Below the pieces are notes generated by a model. That model did not search any database. It saw only the letters and a list, made by a program, of their open reading frames with translations, and was not told where the DNA came from. The position numbers were made by a program, and so were the translations under genes. A DNA stretch of 11,569 nt from Planctomycetia bacterium (GTDB lineage Bacteria; Planctomycetota; Phycisphaerae; Phycisphaerales; SM1A02): NCBI GenBank assembly GCA_005798965.1, contig SYIB01000103.1, positions 1 to 11,569 on the forward strand. The letters run 5' to 3'. This document shows, one piece after another, positions 1 to 7,387 of this stretch. Position 1 is the first letter of the stretch; every line of letters starts with the position of its first letter.

Positions 1-1484
1 ACCTTGCCGTGCACGTCGGTCAGGCGATAGTCGCGCCCTTCGTGACGGAAGGTCAGTCGCTTGTGCTCGAACCCGAGCAGATGCAGCATGGTCGCGTGCA
101 GGTCGTGGACTTCCACCGGGTTCTCGACAACGTTGTAGCCGAACTCATCGGTCTTTCCCCAACTGATGCCGGGCTTCACGCCGCCGCCGGCGAGCCACAC
201 CGTGAAGCACCGTGGATGGTGGTCGCGTCCGTAGTTCTCGCGCGCCAGTGCCCCCTGGCAGTACACGGTCCGACCGAACTCTCCCGCCCAGAGCACCAGC
301 GTGTCATCGAGCAAGCCACGCTGGCGAAGGTCCTTGATCAGTGCTGCCTGCGGCTGGTCAACCGCCCCAGCCTGCGCCCGCAGTTCTTCCGGCAAGTTGC
401 CGTGCTGGTCCCAACCGCGCATGTACAGCTGCACAAACCGAACGCCGCGTTCCGAGAGCCGCCTCGCCATCAGGCAGTTGGCAGCAAACGAGCCCGGCTT
501 TCGAACATCTGGACCGTACATCGCCAGCGTGGCCTCGCTCTCGTCGCTGAAGTCAGTCAGTTCTGGTACCGACATCTGCATGCGGTAGGCCATCTCATGC
601 TGCGCGATGCGCGCCTGGACCTCGGGGTCGAGGCTGTCCTGGAACTCGCGCGCGTTGATCTCGCTGACCAGATCAAGCATCTGACGGCGATCGTCGCGCG
701 TCAGCCCATCGGGATCGCGCAGGTGCAGCACGGCATCGCGGCCTGCCCGCAGCTTGCAGCCCTGGTGCTCGCTCGGCAGGAACCCGCTGCCCCAGAAGCG
801 TGCGCTTAGCGCCTGCATGTTGCCGATCCCCTGCGTGATCATGACCACGAAGCTCGGCAGGTTGCGGTTGGCGCTGCCGAGCCCGTAGCTCACCCATGCA
901 CCAAAACTCGGCCGCCCCGGCTGCTCGGTGCCAGTCTGGAAAAACGTGATGCCGGGCTCGTGATTGATCGCCGAGGTATGCAGCGAATTGATGAAGCAGA
1001 TCTCGCTCGCCACGCTCCCGGTGTGTGGCAGGAGCTCGCTGAGCCAGACGCCGCCCTCGTTGTTCTCGTGACGATCGAAGCGGAACATCGTCGGTGCCAC
1101 CGGGAACCGCGCCTGTCCGCTGGTCATGCCCGTGATGCGCTGGCCGTTGCGCACCGAATCGGGCAGGTCCTGATCGAAGCGATCGACCAGCCCGGGCTTG
1201 TGGTCGTAGAGGTCAAGCTGGCTCGGCGCCCCCTCCATGTGCAGGTAGATCACGCGCTTGGCGCGCGGCGCATAGTGCGGCAGGTTCGACAGGATCCCCG
1301 CAGCCTCGCTCGAGACCGACCCCGCGAGTGCGCCCTTGGTCATGGACAGATCGGCCAGTGCTGCGCCACCAAGCGCCGCACCGAGCGAGCCCGCAACCTT
1401 GCCGAAGAACCGCCGGCGCGTGAGGTTGAGCAGATACTCCTCGAGCGGGTCGGCCGGGCCTTGCGTGATCGGATCTTTGCGCAT
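1..1484 (-). CDS. Tat-exported DUF1501 family protein, C-terminus cut by window edge
   Basis: The minus-strand frame from ATG 1484 is open for 494 codons to the left edge. The N-terminus carries a twin-arginine signal: TRRRFFG at residues 22-28, then a hydrophobic, Ala/Gly-rich stretch to about residue 46. This predicts Tat export of a folded, probably metal-bound protein. Family motifs include a HMEGAPSQLD segment near residue 80, NHEPG near 174, MRGWDQHGNLPEE near 355, an LWAGEFGRT segment, GRDHHP, and a final RDYRLTDVHGK. DUF1501 proteins belong to the alkaline phosphatase/sulfatase-like fold group and are usually near 480-500 residues, so only about ten residues should be missing. The gene starts 17 bp after the DUF1553 gene with its own Shine-Dalgarno, so the two are probably co-transcribed. 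The family's substrate is not established; hydrolase activity is inferred from fold relatives only. Confidence 0.93.
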   Translation of the reverse strand, partial: MRKDPITQGPADPLEEYLLNLTRRRFFGKVAGSLGAALGGAALADLSMTKGALAGSVSSEAAGILSNLPHYAPRAKRVIYLHMEGAPSQLDLYDHKPGLVDRFDQDLPDSVRNGQRITGMTSGQARFPVAPTMFRFDRHENNEGGVWLSELLPHTGSVASEICFINSLHTSAINHEPGITFFQTGTEQPGRPSFGAWVSYGLGSANRNLPSFVVMITQGIGNMQALSARFWGSGFLPSEHQGCKLRAGRDAVLHLRDPDGLTRDDRRQMLDLVSEINAREFQDSLDPEVQARIAQHEMAYRMQMSVPELTDFSDESEATLAMYGPDVRKPGSFAANCLMARRLSERGVRFVQLYMRGWDQHGNLPEELRAQAGAVDQPQAALIKDLRQRGLLDDTLVLWAGEFGRTVYCQGALARENYGRDHHPRCFTVWLAGGGVKPGISWGKTDEFGYNVVENPVEVHDLHATMLHLLGFEHKRLTFRHEGRDYRLTDVHGK

Positions 1485-1489
1485 GGGGG

Positions 1490-1495
1490 CTCCTT
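1490..1495 (-). promoter_or_regulatory. Ribosome binding site of the DUF1501 gene
   Basis: On the minus strand the sequence reads AAGGAG, then five C residues, then the ATG at 1484. It lies inside the 17-bp gap between the two genes. A strong site here supports both the chosen start and separate translation initiation on a shared transcript. Confidence 0.8.
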
Positions 1496-1501
1496 GGTCG
1501 C

Positions 1502-4500
1502 TCAGTCCTTCACGATCACAGGATCGCTCGCCAGGATCGCATTCGCAACCATGGTCCACGCGGCCAGTTCCGAAGGCTCCATCGATCGCCCTGCGGGATG
1601 CTCGCCGACGGCGACCAGCTTCATCGCATCGTCGGCGCTGCGGGCAAATCGAGCGCGATACAGGTCAAGGTCCTCGAGCAATCGCTCAAGCAGGCCGCCC
1701 CGCGGTTCATGCGCCGTGGCTCGCACGAAGAGCGTGCGCATGCGCAGCGCATCGCTGCCCGGTTCAGCGAGCACGCGCGCCGCCGCGGCACGCGCAGCCT
1801 CCACGAACTGGGGGTCGTTCCAGAGCACCAGCGCCTGCAGCGGCGTGTTGGTCGACAGACGTCGCGTGGTGCAGAACTCCCGCGTGGGGGCGTCAAAGGT
1901 CAGGAGCGACGGCGGCGGTACAGCACGCTTCCAGTAGGTGTACAGACTCCGTCGCCAGAGCTCATCGCCGCTCCCCTGCTCATAGGCCCGCGTATTCGAC
2001 TGCAGCATCGCGACTTCCTGCCAGAGCCCCTCGGGCTGATAGGGCTTCACGCTCCGGCCACCAAGCTCTTCGATGAGCAGTCCGCCCACATAGAGCGCCT
2101 GATCACGGATCTGTTCGGCCGCGAGCCGCTGCCGCGGGTACCACGACAGCAAGCGGTTGTCAGCATCGAATGCGGCGACCTCCGGGCGCGTGCGGCTCGA
2201 GAGCCGATACGTCGAACTGGTCACCATCAGCCGCACCAGCTCGCGCACATTCCAGTCACCCTCGCGGAACTCGACCGCGAGCCAATCCAGCAATTCGGGG
2301 TGCGTCGGCAGGTCGCCCTGCAAACCGAAATCCTCGCTGGTACGCACGAGCCCGCGGCCGAAAAGCAGTTCCCAGATGCGGTTCACCGTCACACGTGCGG
2401 TGAGCGGATTGCGATCGCTCACGATCCACTGTGCCAAGCCAAGGCGATCGCGCGGCAGCTCCTCGGGCCACGATCCGAGCACCTTGGGGATGTCCCGCAT
2501 GACCTTGCGGTTGGCATCAGGCGCGGTGTAGGAGCCGCGCATGAGGACGAAGGTATCGCGAGGTGCTCCAAGCTCGCGCATCACCATGGTCTGCGGCGAC
2601 TCCGCCTTCGCACGCTCCATGCGACGATCGATCGCCGCCACCCGCTGCGCAGCCTCGCGATAGCGCGGCGAGTGCTGCACACCCCAGCTGTCCCGCGCCA
2701 CCTGCACGGCACCCTCATGGACTGAAGGATCGGGCATGAAGAGCCCGAGAACCGCTGGCGCCAGCACGGTGTCGGGCCGATCAGCCCGCGCGTAAAAGCC
2801 CCCCTGTCCGCCCGTGTTCACGATCTTGAAGACCAACTGGCTCTCACCAGCGGGAAGTTCGACGCTGATCCGATCCTGGTCGGGTTCGACCGCGCGATCG
2901 GTGGCATTCTCATGAACCTGCTCGCCGTTGCGCCAGACCGTGATCCGGTCATCGCTGCCCAGGGAAAGCTCCATCGTTCGCGCCGTGGGCGAGAAGACCT
3001 GCCGCGCGATGTACTCGGCTCCCACACCTTGCGCGAGGCCGGCCAACTGGCCATCGCGGACGCCCGGCGCGTGACGCCAGCCGCCCTTGCCGAACTTTGC
3101 GTGGCGATTGAATCGCACCTGGCTGCCCGGGCCATGCTCCGCGAGGGCAGTATCGAGCGATCCGCTGCCGAAGACCTCGCTCAGGTACCAGTCGCTGGTG
3201 GCGATCGGCAGTTGGGCCAGCACACGGTCATCTGCGGGAGCCACATGCACGCGAACGCGGCCGATCGAATGCCGCGCGTACGGCGACTGGTAGCCGAGTT
3301 TGAGTTCGAGTTGCGTGCCAGTCGCAAAGCCGATGGGCTCCTCGGTGATGAAGTACGCCACGCGGCCTTGGCCATGCACATGCCCCTCGAGCGCCCACTG
3401 CCGGCCGTCGGTTGCATCCAGTGCGTTGACCGCGCGGAAATCGCCGTTGGGCTGCTCATGGCTCGCCCAAGCCCAGATGAACCGCACCGGCACGCGCACG
3501 CGAGGATCCTCGAGGCTCACGACCTCGGCGCTGATCGAACTGAGCACGGCGTTGCCATTCGGGGAACGGCCCACACGACCGTCGAAGCTCGGATCGGCCA
3601 GCGCTTCAAGAGCGAGCAACCGCACGCCCATCTCGGGGAACCTGAGCGTGATCGTGTGCTCGTCGATGTCCGGGTTGGCCCCCGAAGCCAGCACCGAGCC
3701 ATCATCTTGCATCGTCAGCGTCGCTCCGCCCGCGCTGATCGCCCGCTCGACGACAGGCCGAGTCCATGCGATGCCTTCTTCAGAACGCCAGCGCGCCAGG
3801 AATCCATCGAGCAGCGCGCGGTCCTCCTCAGCACCTGCATCGCGTACGGCGATCGCCTGCATGTGCTCCTTGGACAGCTCATCGAGCGCGGCGGCGGACC
3901 GCGGATCAGCCACGGGAATCGCCGGCTCGAACGCGCGGTTGGGATCCGGCAGCTGCGAGTACAGCCCGGGCTCCTCGATGCTGTTGAAGAACGCCAGCAT
4001 CGAGTAGTAGTCCTCGGTGGTGACGGGGTCGAACTTGTGATCGTGGCACCGGGCGCAGCCCATCGTGAGCCCCAGGAAGACCGAGGCCGTCGTGTTGGTG
4101 CGGTCGACCCAGTACTCGACGAGGTACTCCTCGGGAATCGCGCCGCCCTCGTCCGTCGTGACATGGTTGCGATTGAAGCCGCTCGCGATCACCTGGTCCT
4201 GCGTGGCACCGGGGATCAGGTCGCCCGCGAGCTGCTCAATCACGAATCGGTCGTACGGCATGTTCGACCGGTACGCCTGCAGCACCCAGTCGCGCCACGG
4301 CCAGATCTGCCGCCCCGCATCCATGTGAATGCCGCAGGTATCGGCGTAACGAGCCAGATCGAGCCACGGCACCGCCATGCGCTCGGCGTAGCGGGTGACG
4401 TACGGCTCCTCCTCAAGCAGCATGGCCGCGAGCCGCTCATAAGCATCGGGGCGTTCATCGGTCAGGTGCGCCGCAAGCTCGCGATCGGTCGGTGGCAGGC

Positions 4501-5128
4501 CCGTCAGATCAAGGAACAGCCTCCGCGCCAGCGTCGCACGGTCAGCCTCGGGACCAGGCTCGATGCCCGCTCCCTGCCAGCGCTGAAGGATGAACCGATC
4601 GATCGGCGTGCGTCCCCACGGCGCGGCCTGTGCAGACTGCGCTGCGGGGTCCTTCGCAGCGGAAGGCGGAAGAAACGACCAGTGCGCCTCGTACGGGGCG
4701 CCTGACTCGATCCAACGCGCGAGCAGGGCTCGCTCGTCGTCGGTCAGCGGGCGCTTGCCGCTGTCCGGGGGAGGCATGACCACATCGGGATCGGCATGAT
4801 GGATCCGCTCGAGCAGCATGCTTTGCTCGGGCGCACCGGGCACGATGGCCGCGCCATCGGGCCGAACCGCCGTGGCCGCCTCGAAAGAATCGAGCCGAAG
4901 CCCCGCCTGCTGCTTCGCACGGTCGGGGCCGTGGCACTGGAAGCAGCGATCGCTCAGGATCGGGCGGATGTCCCGGCCAAAGCGAATCTCACTGGCCAGC
5001 GACGCGGGGCTCGGCTGCGGGCGTCCACGCCCCGTCCGTGTTCCACCAGTCGATACGAGCCACGAACTGCCCAAGGCGAGCATCAGAGCACCCAGCAGCA
5101 ACCGTGGGACAACCGCCATGGCTGTCAT
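1502..5128 (-). CDS. Exported c-type cytochrome-like protein, PSCyt1-DUF1549-DUF1553 (PSD1) architecture
   Basis: This is a 1208-residue protein with a hydrophobic N-terminal signal (LLLGALMLALGSSWLV). In order: a PSCyt1 domain at about 45-155, with haem motif CFQCH at 62-66 and likely distal ligand Met118 in an MPPP motif; DUF1549 from about 176 to 385, with a second CxxCH (CARCH, 358-362) followed by DHKFDP; a long beta-rich middle region, including a PA14- or lectin-like stretch around GSDDRITVW near 724; and the DUF1553/PSD1 domain from about 890, ending in a typical TMVANAIL tail. In-frame ATGs lie at 5128 and 5119, the latter with AGGA eight bases upstream. An upstream ATG at 5197 gives a non-signal-like N-terminus. 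In this family such proteins pair with DUF1501 genes, as here. A periplasmic redox role is inferred; the substrate is unknown. Confidence 0.93.
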   Translation of the reverse strand: MTAMAVVPRLLLGALMLALGSSWLVSTGGTRTGRGRPQPSPASLASEIRFGRDIRPILSDRCFQCHGPDRAKQQAGLRLDSFEAATAVRPDGAAIVPGAPEQSMLLERIHHADPDVVMPPPDSGKRPLTDDERALLARWIESGAPYEAHWSFLPPSAAKDPAAQSAQAAPWGRTPIDRFILQRWQGAGIEPGPEADRATLARRLFLDLTGLPPTDRELAAHLTDERPDAYERLAAMLLEEEPYVTRYAERMAVPWLDLARYADTCGIHMDAGRQIWPWRDWVLQAYRSNMPYDRFVIEQLAGDLIPGATQDQVIASGFNRNHVTTDEGGAIPEEYLVEYWVDRTNTTASVFLGLTMGCARCHDHKFDPVTTEDYYSMLAFFNSIEEPGLYSQLPDPNRAFEPAIPVADPRSAAALDELSKEHMQAIAVRDAGAEEDRALLDGFLARWRSEEGIAWTRPVVERAISAGGATLTMQDDGSVLASGANPDIDEHTITLRFPEMGVRLLALEALADPSFDGRVGRSPNGNAVLSSISAEVVSLEDPRVRVPVRFIWAWASHEQPNGDFRAVNALDATDGRQWALEGHVHGQGRVAYFITEEPIGFATGTQLELKLGYQSPYARHSIGRVRVHVAPADDRVLAQLPIATSDWYLSEVFGSGSLDTALAEHGPGSQVRFNRHAKFGKGGWRHAPGVRDGQLAGLAQGVGAEYIARQVFSPTARTMELSLGSDDRITVWRNGEQVHENATDRAVEPDQDRISVELPAGESQLVFKIVNTGGQGGFYARADRPDTVLAPAVLGLFMPDPSVHEGAVQVARDSWGVQHSPRYREAAQRVAAIDRRMERAKAESPQTMVMRELGAPRDTFVLMRGSYTAPDANRKVMRDIPKVLGSWPEELPRDRLGLAQWIVSDRNPLTARVTVNRIWELLFGRGLVRTSEDFGLQGDLPTHPELLDWLAVEFREGDWNVRELVRLMVTSSTYRLSSRTRPEVAAFDADNRLLSWYPRQRLAAEQIRDQALYVGGLLIEELGGRSVKPYQPEGLWQEVAMLQSNTRAYEQGSGDELWRRSLYTYWKRAVPPPSLLTFDAPTREFCTTRRLSTNTPLQALVLWNDPQFVEAARAAAARVLAEPGSDALRMRTLFVRATAHEPRGGLLERLLEDLDLYRARFARSADDAMKLVAVGEHPAGRSMEPSELAAWTMVANAILASDPVIVKD

Positions 5129-5268
5129 CCTAGTCCCGAAACATGCACCGCCAAGCGGGGCGAGATGATTACCGATTTGCGCGCCGGCCGTTTGCATCGG
5201 ATGGTCTCCCCATGAGGGTTCAGTGCTCGGAGGAGAGTGCCGGCCGATCGGCAGTGCATCCCGGAACC
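5129..5268. promoter_or_regulatory. Divergent intergenic region between the DUF1553 and diguanylate cyclase genes
   Basis: These 140 bp must carry the leader and probably the promoter of both divergent genes. A perfect 10-bp palindrome, GCCGATCGGC, lies at 5243-5252. A GGAGGAG string at 5229-5235 is too far from the chosen cyclase start, and out of frame with the adjacent GTG, to be a clear ribosome binding site. I could not find a convincing sigma-70 pair on either strand. Confidence 0.4.
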
Positions 5269-6225
5269 ATGATCAGCCGGACCCTGGCGCTCTTGGCCAG
5301 GTCGACGCCGCTCAGTACATGGTTCATCGCCCGCTCGCGAAGCGAGGAACACATCGTGCTGTACGTGTCCCCCGAGGCTGACCTCGCCGTGGCACCTGGC
5401 CAGGTCCACGCATCCTCGGCAACCCCGTGCGCCACGGTCGTCGAGATCGGTCGACCGCTCATGACGGCGACGGAGGGTGCCTCTGCTGGCTCGAGCGGTG
5501 CTGACCTGCTGCGTGAGTGCGGTGCGAACTTCTTCATCGGCACCCCACTCCTCTGGGCCCCCGATGCAACCACGAAGGAGTGCTTCGGGACGCTCGCAGG
5601 CCTGAGTCGGCGTGACGCGACGAACGATCTTGCACCCCACCTTTCGATCATCGCCCACGCGGCTGATGTGATCGGATTCGCGCTGCAGGCAGCGCACGAT
5701 GCCGATGCGCTCCGGCGCCGTGCCGAGCGTGCAGAGGGCGAAAGCACCGTCGATGATCTGACGCGCTTGTACAACCGCAAGGGATGGCAGTCGATCGCCC
5801 ACGCCGAGGCTGGGCGCATCCAGCGCTATGGTTCGTCAGCGGGACTGATCATGATCGACCTCGATGAGCTCAAGCGGACGAATGACGCCTACGGCCATCG
5901 CGCCGGCGATGTCCTGCTGCGCCACGCCGCGCAGGTCATCCGCTCGTCGTTCCGCGACTCGGATGTGGTCGCTCGGCTTGGTGGTGACGAATTCGCAGTG
6001 CTGCTGATGGAGTCTGATGCCTCCGCCACCCGCTGGACCGCTGCACGGGTACAGGAGTCGCTCGCGCTTGCCGGCATTCCGGCAAGCGTGGGTTGGTCCT
6101 TGCTGGACGGTTCCCGCGACATCGATGCCGCCCTGCACGATGCCGACGCTGCCATGTACGCATCGAAATGCGCACGCCGCCAGTGCAACCTTGATGCCGG
6201 CCCAGAGCGGCCGCGTTGCGCTTAG
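5269..6225 (+). CDS. GAF-GGDEF diguanylate cyclase
   Basis: From ATG 5269 this gives 318 residues. A GAF-like sensory domain occupies about residues 5-140, including the segment FFIGTPL. A short charged helix leads to a GGDEF domain from about 160, opening with DDLTRLYNR. The metal/substrate segment IDLDELKRTNDAYGH is present, the active site reads GGDEF at 238-242, and an inhibitory I-site RDSD (229-232) sits exactly five residues before it. The protein should therefore condense two GTP to c-di-GMP and be product-inhibited. No membrane segment is visible, so it is probably cytoplasmic. The ligand of the GAF domain cannot be read from sequence. The start is uncertain: in-frame ATGs at 5212 and 5143 and a GTG at 5254 also exist, none with a clean Shine-Dalgarno; 5269 starts just before the GAF fold. 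Confidence 0.9.
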   Translation: MISRTLALLARSTPLSTWFIARSRSEEHIVLYVSPEADLAVAPGQVHASSATPCATVVEIGRPLMTATEGASAGSSGADLLRECGANFFIGTPLLWAPDATTKECFGTLAGLSRRDATNDLAPHLSIIAHAADVIGFALQAAHDADALRRRAERAEGESTVDDLTRLYNRKGWQSIAHAEAGRIQRYGSSAGLIMIDLDELKRTNDAYGHRAGDVLLRHAAQVIRSSFRDSDVVARLGGDEFAVLLMESDASATRWTAARVQESLALAGIPASVGWSLLDGSRDIDAALHDADAAMYASKCARRQCNLDAGPERPRCA

Positions 6226-6229
6226 CCGT

Positions 6230-7090
6230 TCACGACTCGGCCGAATCGGCGCTCAGGCGCCGCTTGTCCTGGTGGCGCTCTTTCCGAGCTTGTCGATCGA
6301 GCACTTGGTGCAGCAGCCATGGCCACGCCGTGAAGAGCGCAGCGCTGAGGCGAACCAGCGAACTCGTCCAGACTTCGGGTACCGGCTGGCGCATGCATCG
6401 CACCACGGCTGCAGCCACCCGCTCCGGCGACTGGACCAAGAACGACGGCGCATGGTCTGGCACCTCGGCTGCCAGACCGGCTGCACCCGAGCGACGGTCG
6501 GATGCCATGAAGAACTCGGTCTTCGTGGTGATCGGGTGAACACTGCTCACCGCGATCCGGTGGGATTGCAACTCAGCGCGTAGCGCCGCGCAGACCATCG
6601 ACTGGGATGCCTTGGTCGCGCAGTAGGCGCCGTGGTAGGCCAGCGGAAACTTGCCGATGCAACTCGACGACATGATCAGGTGCCCAGATTGCTCAGCCGC
6701 GATCCACTGTCGCGCCGCAGCACGACAAAGGGCAAGCGCCGCAAAGAAGTTCACCTCGAACATCGTCCGAAGATCGCTCTCGCTCATGTCGATCAACCCA
6801 GCGCGCGTGCCGTAGCCGGCATTGGCGAAGACCACATCGACACGGCCGAAGCGATCCACCCCCCGAGCAAGGATGTCTTCCGAAGCACCGACGGCTGCAA
6901 CGTCGATGGCGACGATCTGCGCCGATGCCCCCAGCGAAGCACAATCCGAGGCCACTTCCCGGAGTCGATCCTCGCGACGAGCGACAAGCACCAACTGCAT
7001 GCCCGCCGCCGCACAAGCCCGCGCCGTGGCAGCGCCGATGCCTGAACTCGCCCCAGTGACGACCACCACACGCTCTGCCAATGGACGCAT
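6230..7090 (-). CDS. Short-chain dehydrogenase/reductase (classical SDR)
   Basis: This is a 286-residue Rossmann-fold oxidoreductase. The cofactor motif TGASSGIG lies at 12-19, Arg38-Arg39 at the end of the second strand favours NADP(H), Asp63-Val64 would contact adenine, and NAG is at 90-92. The catalytic tetrad is complete: Asn114, Ser143, Tyr156 and Lys160 (YCATK). The substrate loop starts after HPITTKTEFF. The C-terminus adds a hydrophobic, Trp-containing stretch and a basic tail (about 245-280), which could be a membrane-associating end. ATG 7090 was chosen because it precedes the first beta strand by six residues; the frame stays open upstream to 7318 but without family similarity. The stop lies 4 bp from that of the convergent cyclase. 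The substrate is unknown, and context gives no pathway. Confidence 0.92.
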   Translation of the reverse strand: MRPLAERVVVVTGASSGIGAATARACAAAGMQLVLVARREDRLREVASDCASLGASAQIVAIDVAAVGASEDILARGVDRFGRVDVVFANAGYGTRAGLIDMSESDLRTMFEVNFFAALALCRAAARQWIAAEQSGHLIMSSSCIGKFPLAYHGAYCATKASQSMVCAALRAELQSHRIAVSSVHPITTKTEFFMASDRRSGAAGLAAEVPDHAPSFLVQSPERVAAAVVRCMRQPVPEVWTSSLVRLSAALFTAWPWLLHQVLDRQARKERHQDKRRLSADSAES

Positions 7091-7149
7091 CTCACGAATG
7101 TATCGGACGCAACCTTGGATGAAACGACTTCCCCAAAAGGTTATAGGAC

Positions 7150-7179
7150 TTGATATCGCTGGCCCTCGAGATATCTCAA
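7150..7179 (-). promoter_or_regulatory. Candidate sigma-70-like promoter for the SDR gene
   Basis: On the minus strand, TTGAGA (7179-7174) is followed after 18 bases by TATCAA (7155-7150), giving five and four matches to the -35 and -10 consensus. Initiation here would leave a leader of roughly 50 bases before ATG 7090. The -35 element overlaps the GAGATATCTC palindrome. This rests on visual matching only. Confidence 0.25.
7168..7177. promoter_or_regulatory. Perfect palindrome GAGATATCTC, possible operator
   Basis: A 10-bp perfect inverted repeat lies in the AT-richer part of the divergent intergenic region, overlapping the candidate -35 element of the SDR gene. The position fits a dimeric regulator site. 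A palindrome of this length can also arise by chance, and no regulator gene is present in the window. Confidence 0.3.
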
Positions 7180-7246
7180 CTTCAAGTCTTGATCGCGCCT
7201 TGGGTTCTGCCCACGCGGCGCCGTCGTCGAGAACTATGGTTTTTTC

Positions 7247-7384
7247 ATGAACTTTTCCATCCCTTTCCTTCCGTCGATGCCATCCTTCGCCGATGCGTTC
7301 CACCACGCCAGCGGACAACGTGGTCGGGCACTGTGTTCCCGCGCTGAAGTCACGTCCGAACTCGTGATCTGTAAGGAGAATTGA
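7247..7384 (+). CDS. Possible 45-codon leader ORF upstream of the large secreted protein
   Basis: ATG 7247 opens a 45-residue frame starting MNFSIPFLPSMPS and stopping at TGA 7382-7384, three bases before the ATG of the large secreted protein. The Shine-Dalgarno of the downstream gene lies inside its last codons, so translation of one could affect the other. It has no clear ribosome binding site and no recognised similarity, and in GC-rich DNA a frame this short may be accidental. Confidence 0.2.
   Translation: MNFSIPFLPSMPSFADAFHHASGQRGRALCSRAEVTSELVICKEN
7373..7378 (+). promoter_or_regulatory. Ribosome binding site of the large secreted protein
   Basis: AAGGAG lies nine bases before ATG 7388. 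It is the best Shine-Dalgarno on the plus strand of this window, fixes the start, and agrees with efficient expression of a gene strongly biased to C-ending codons. Confidence 0.85.
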
Positions 7385-7387
7385 ACC

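Larger units (their letters stand above)
7091..7387. other. Intergenic region between the divergent SDR and secreted-protein genes
   Basis: These 297 bp hold the leaders of two divergent genes. The half near the SDR gene (about 7140-7200) is markedly richer in A and T than the rest of the window. It contains a perfect palindrome GAGATATCTC, a second short palindrome ACTTCAAGT (7179-7187), and two related CTTGAT strings. The half near the secreted-protein gene contains a T-rich run and a possible 45-codon ORF ending 3 bp before the next start. No consensus promoter was found for the plus-strand gene. Confidence 0.5.

Noticed and set aside
9..1937. Long plus-strand open frames (9-809 and 960-1937) opposite the DUF1501 gene
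   Set aside because: They mirror the codon structure of the minus-strand DUF1501 frame, which carries a Tat signal and family motifs through its whole length.
1598..2725. 375-codon plus-strand open frame
   Set aside because: It is the antisense shadow of the DUF1553 domain; there is no ribosome binding site or recognisable motif.
2912..4705. 597-codon plus-strand open frame opposite the DUF1553 gene
   Set aside because: It is antisense to a gene with clear haem motifs and conserved domains. Its translation is rich in Arg, His and Ala with no domain pattern, as expected from GC-rich codon bias on the coding strand.
5129..5197. N-terminal extension of the DUF1553 protein to ATG 5197
   Set aside because: It would place 23 non-hydrophobic residues before the signal peptide and has no ribosome binding site.
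5143..5268. Longer cyclase reading from ATG 5143 or 5212
   Set aside because: The extra residues look like translated leader DNA, and 5143 would leave only 14 bp between divergent starts. ATG 5212 remains possible and is noted with the gene.
7091..7318. N-terminal extension of the SDR protein to ATG 7318
   Set aside because: The extra 76 residues lack family similarity and would cover the likely promoter and palindrome. ATG 7090 fits the normal start of the Rossmann fold.
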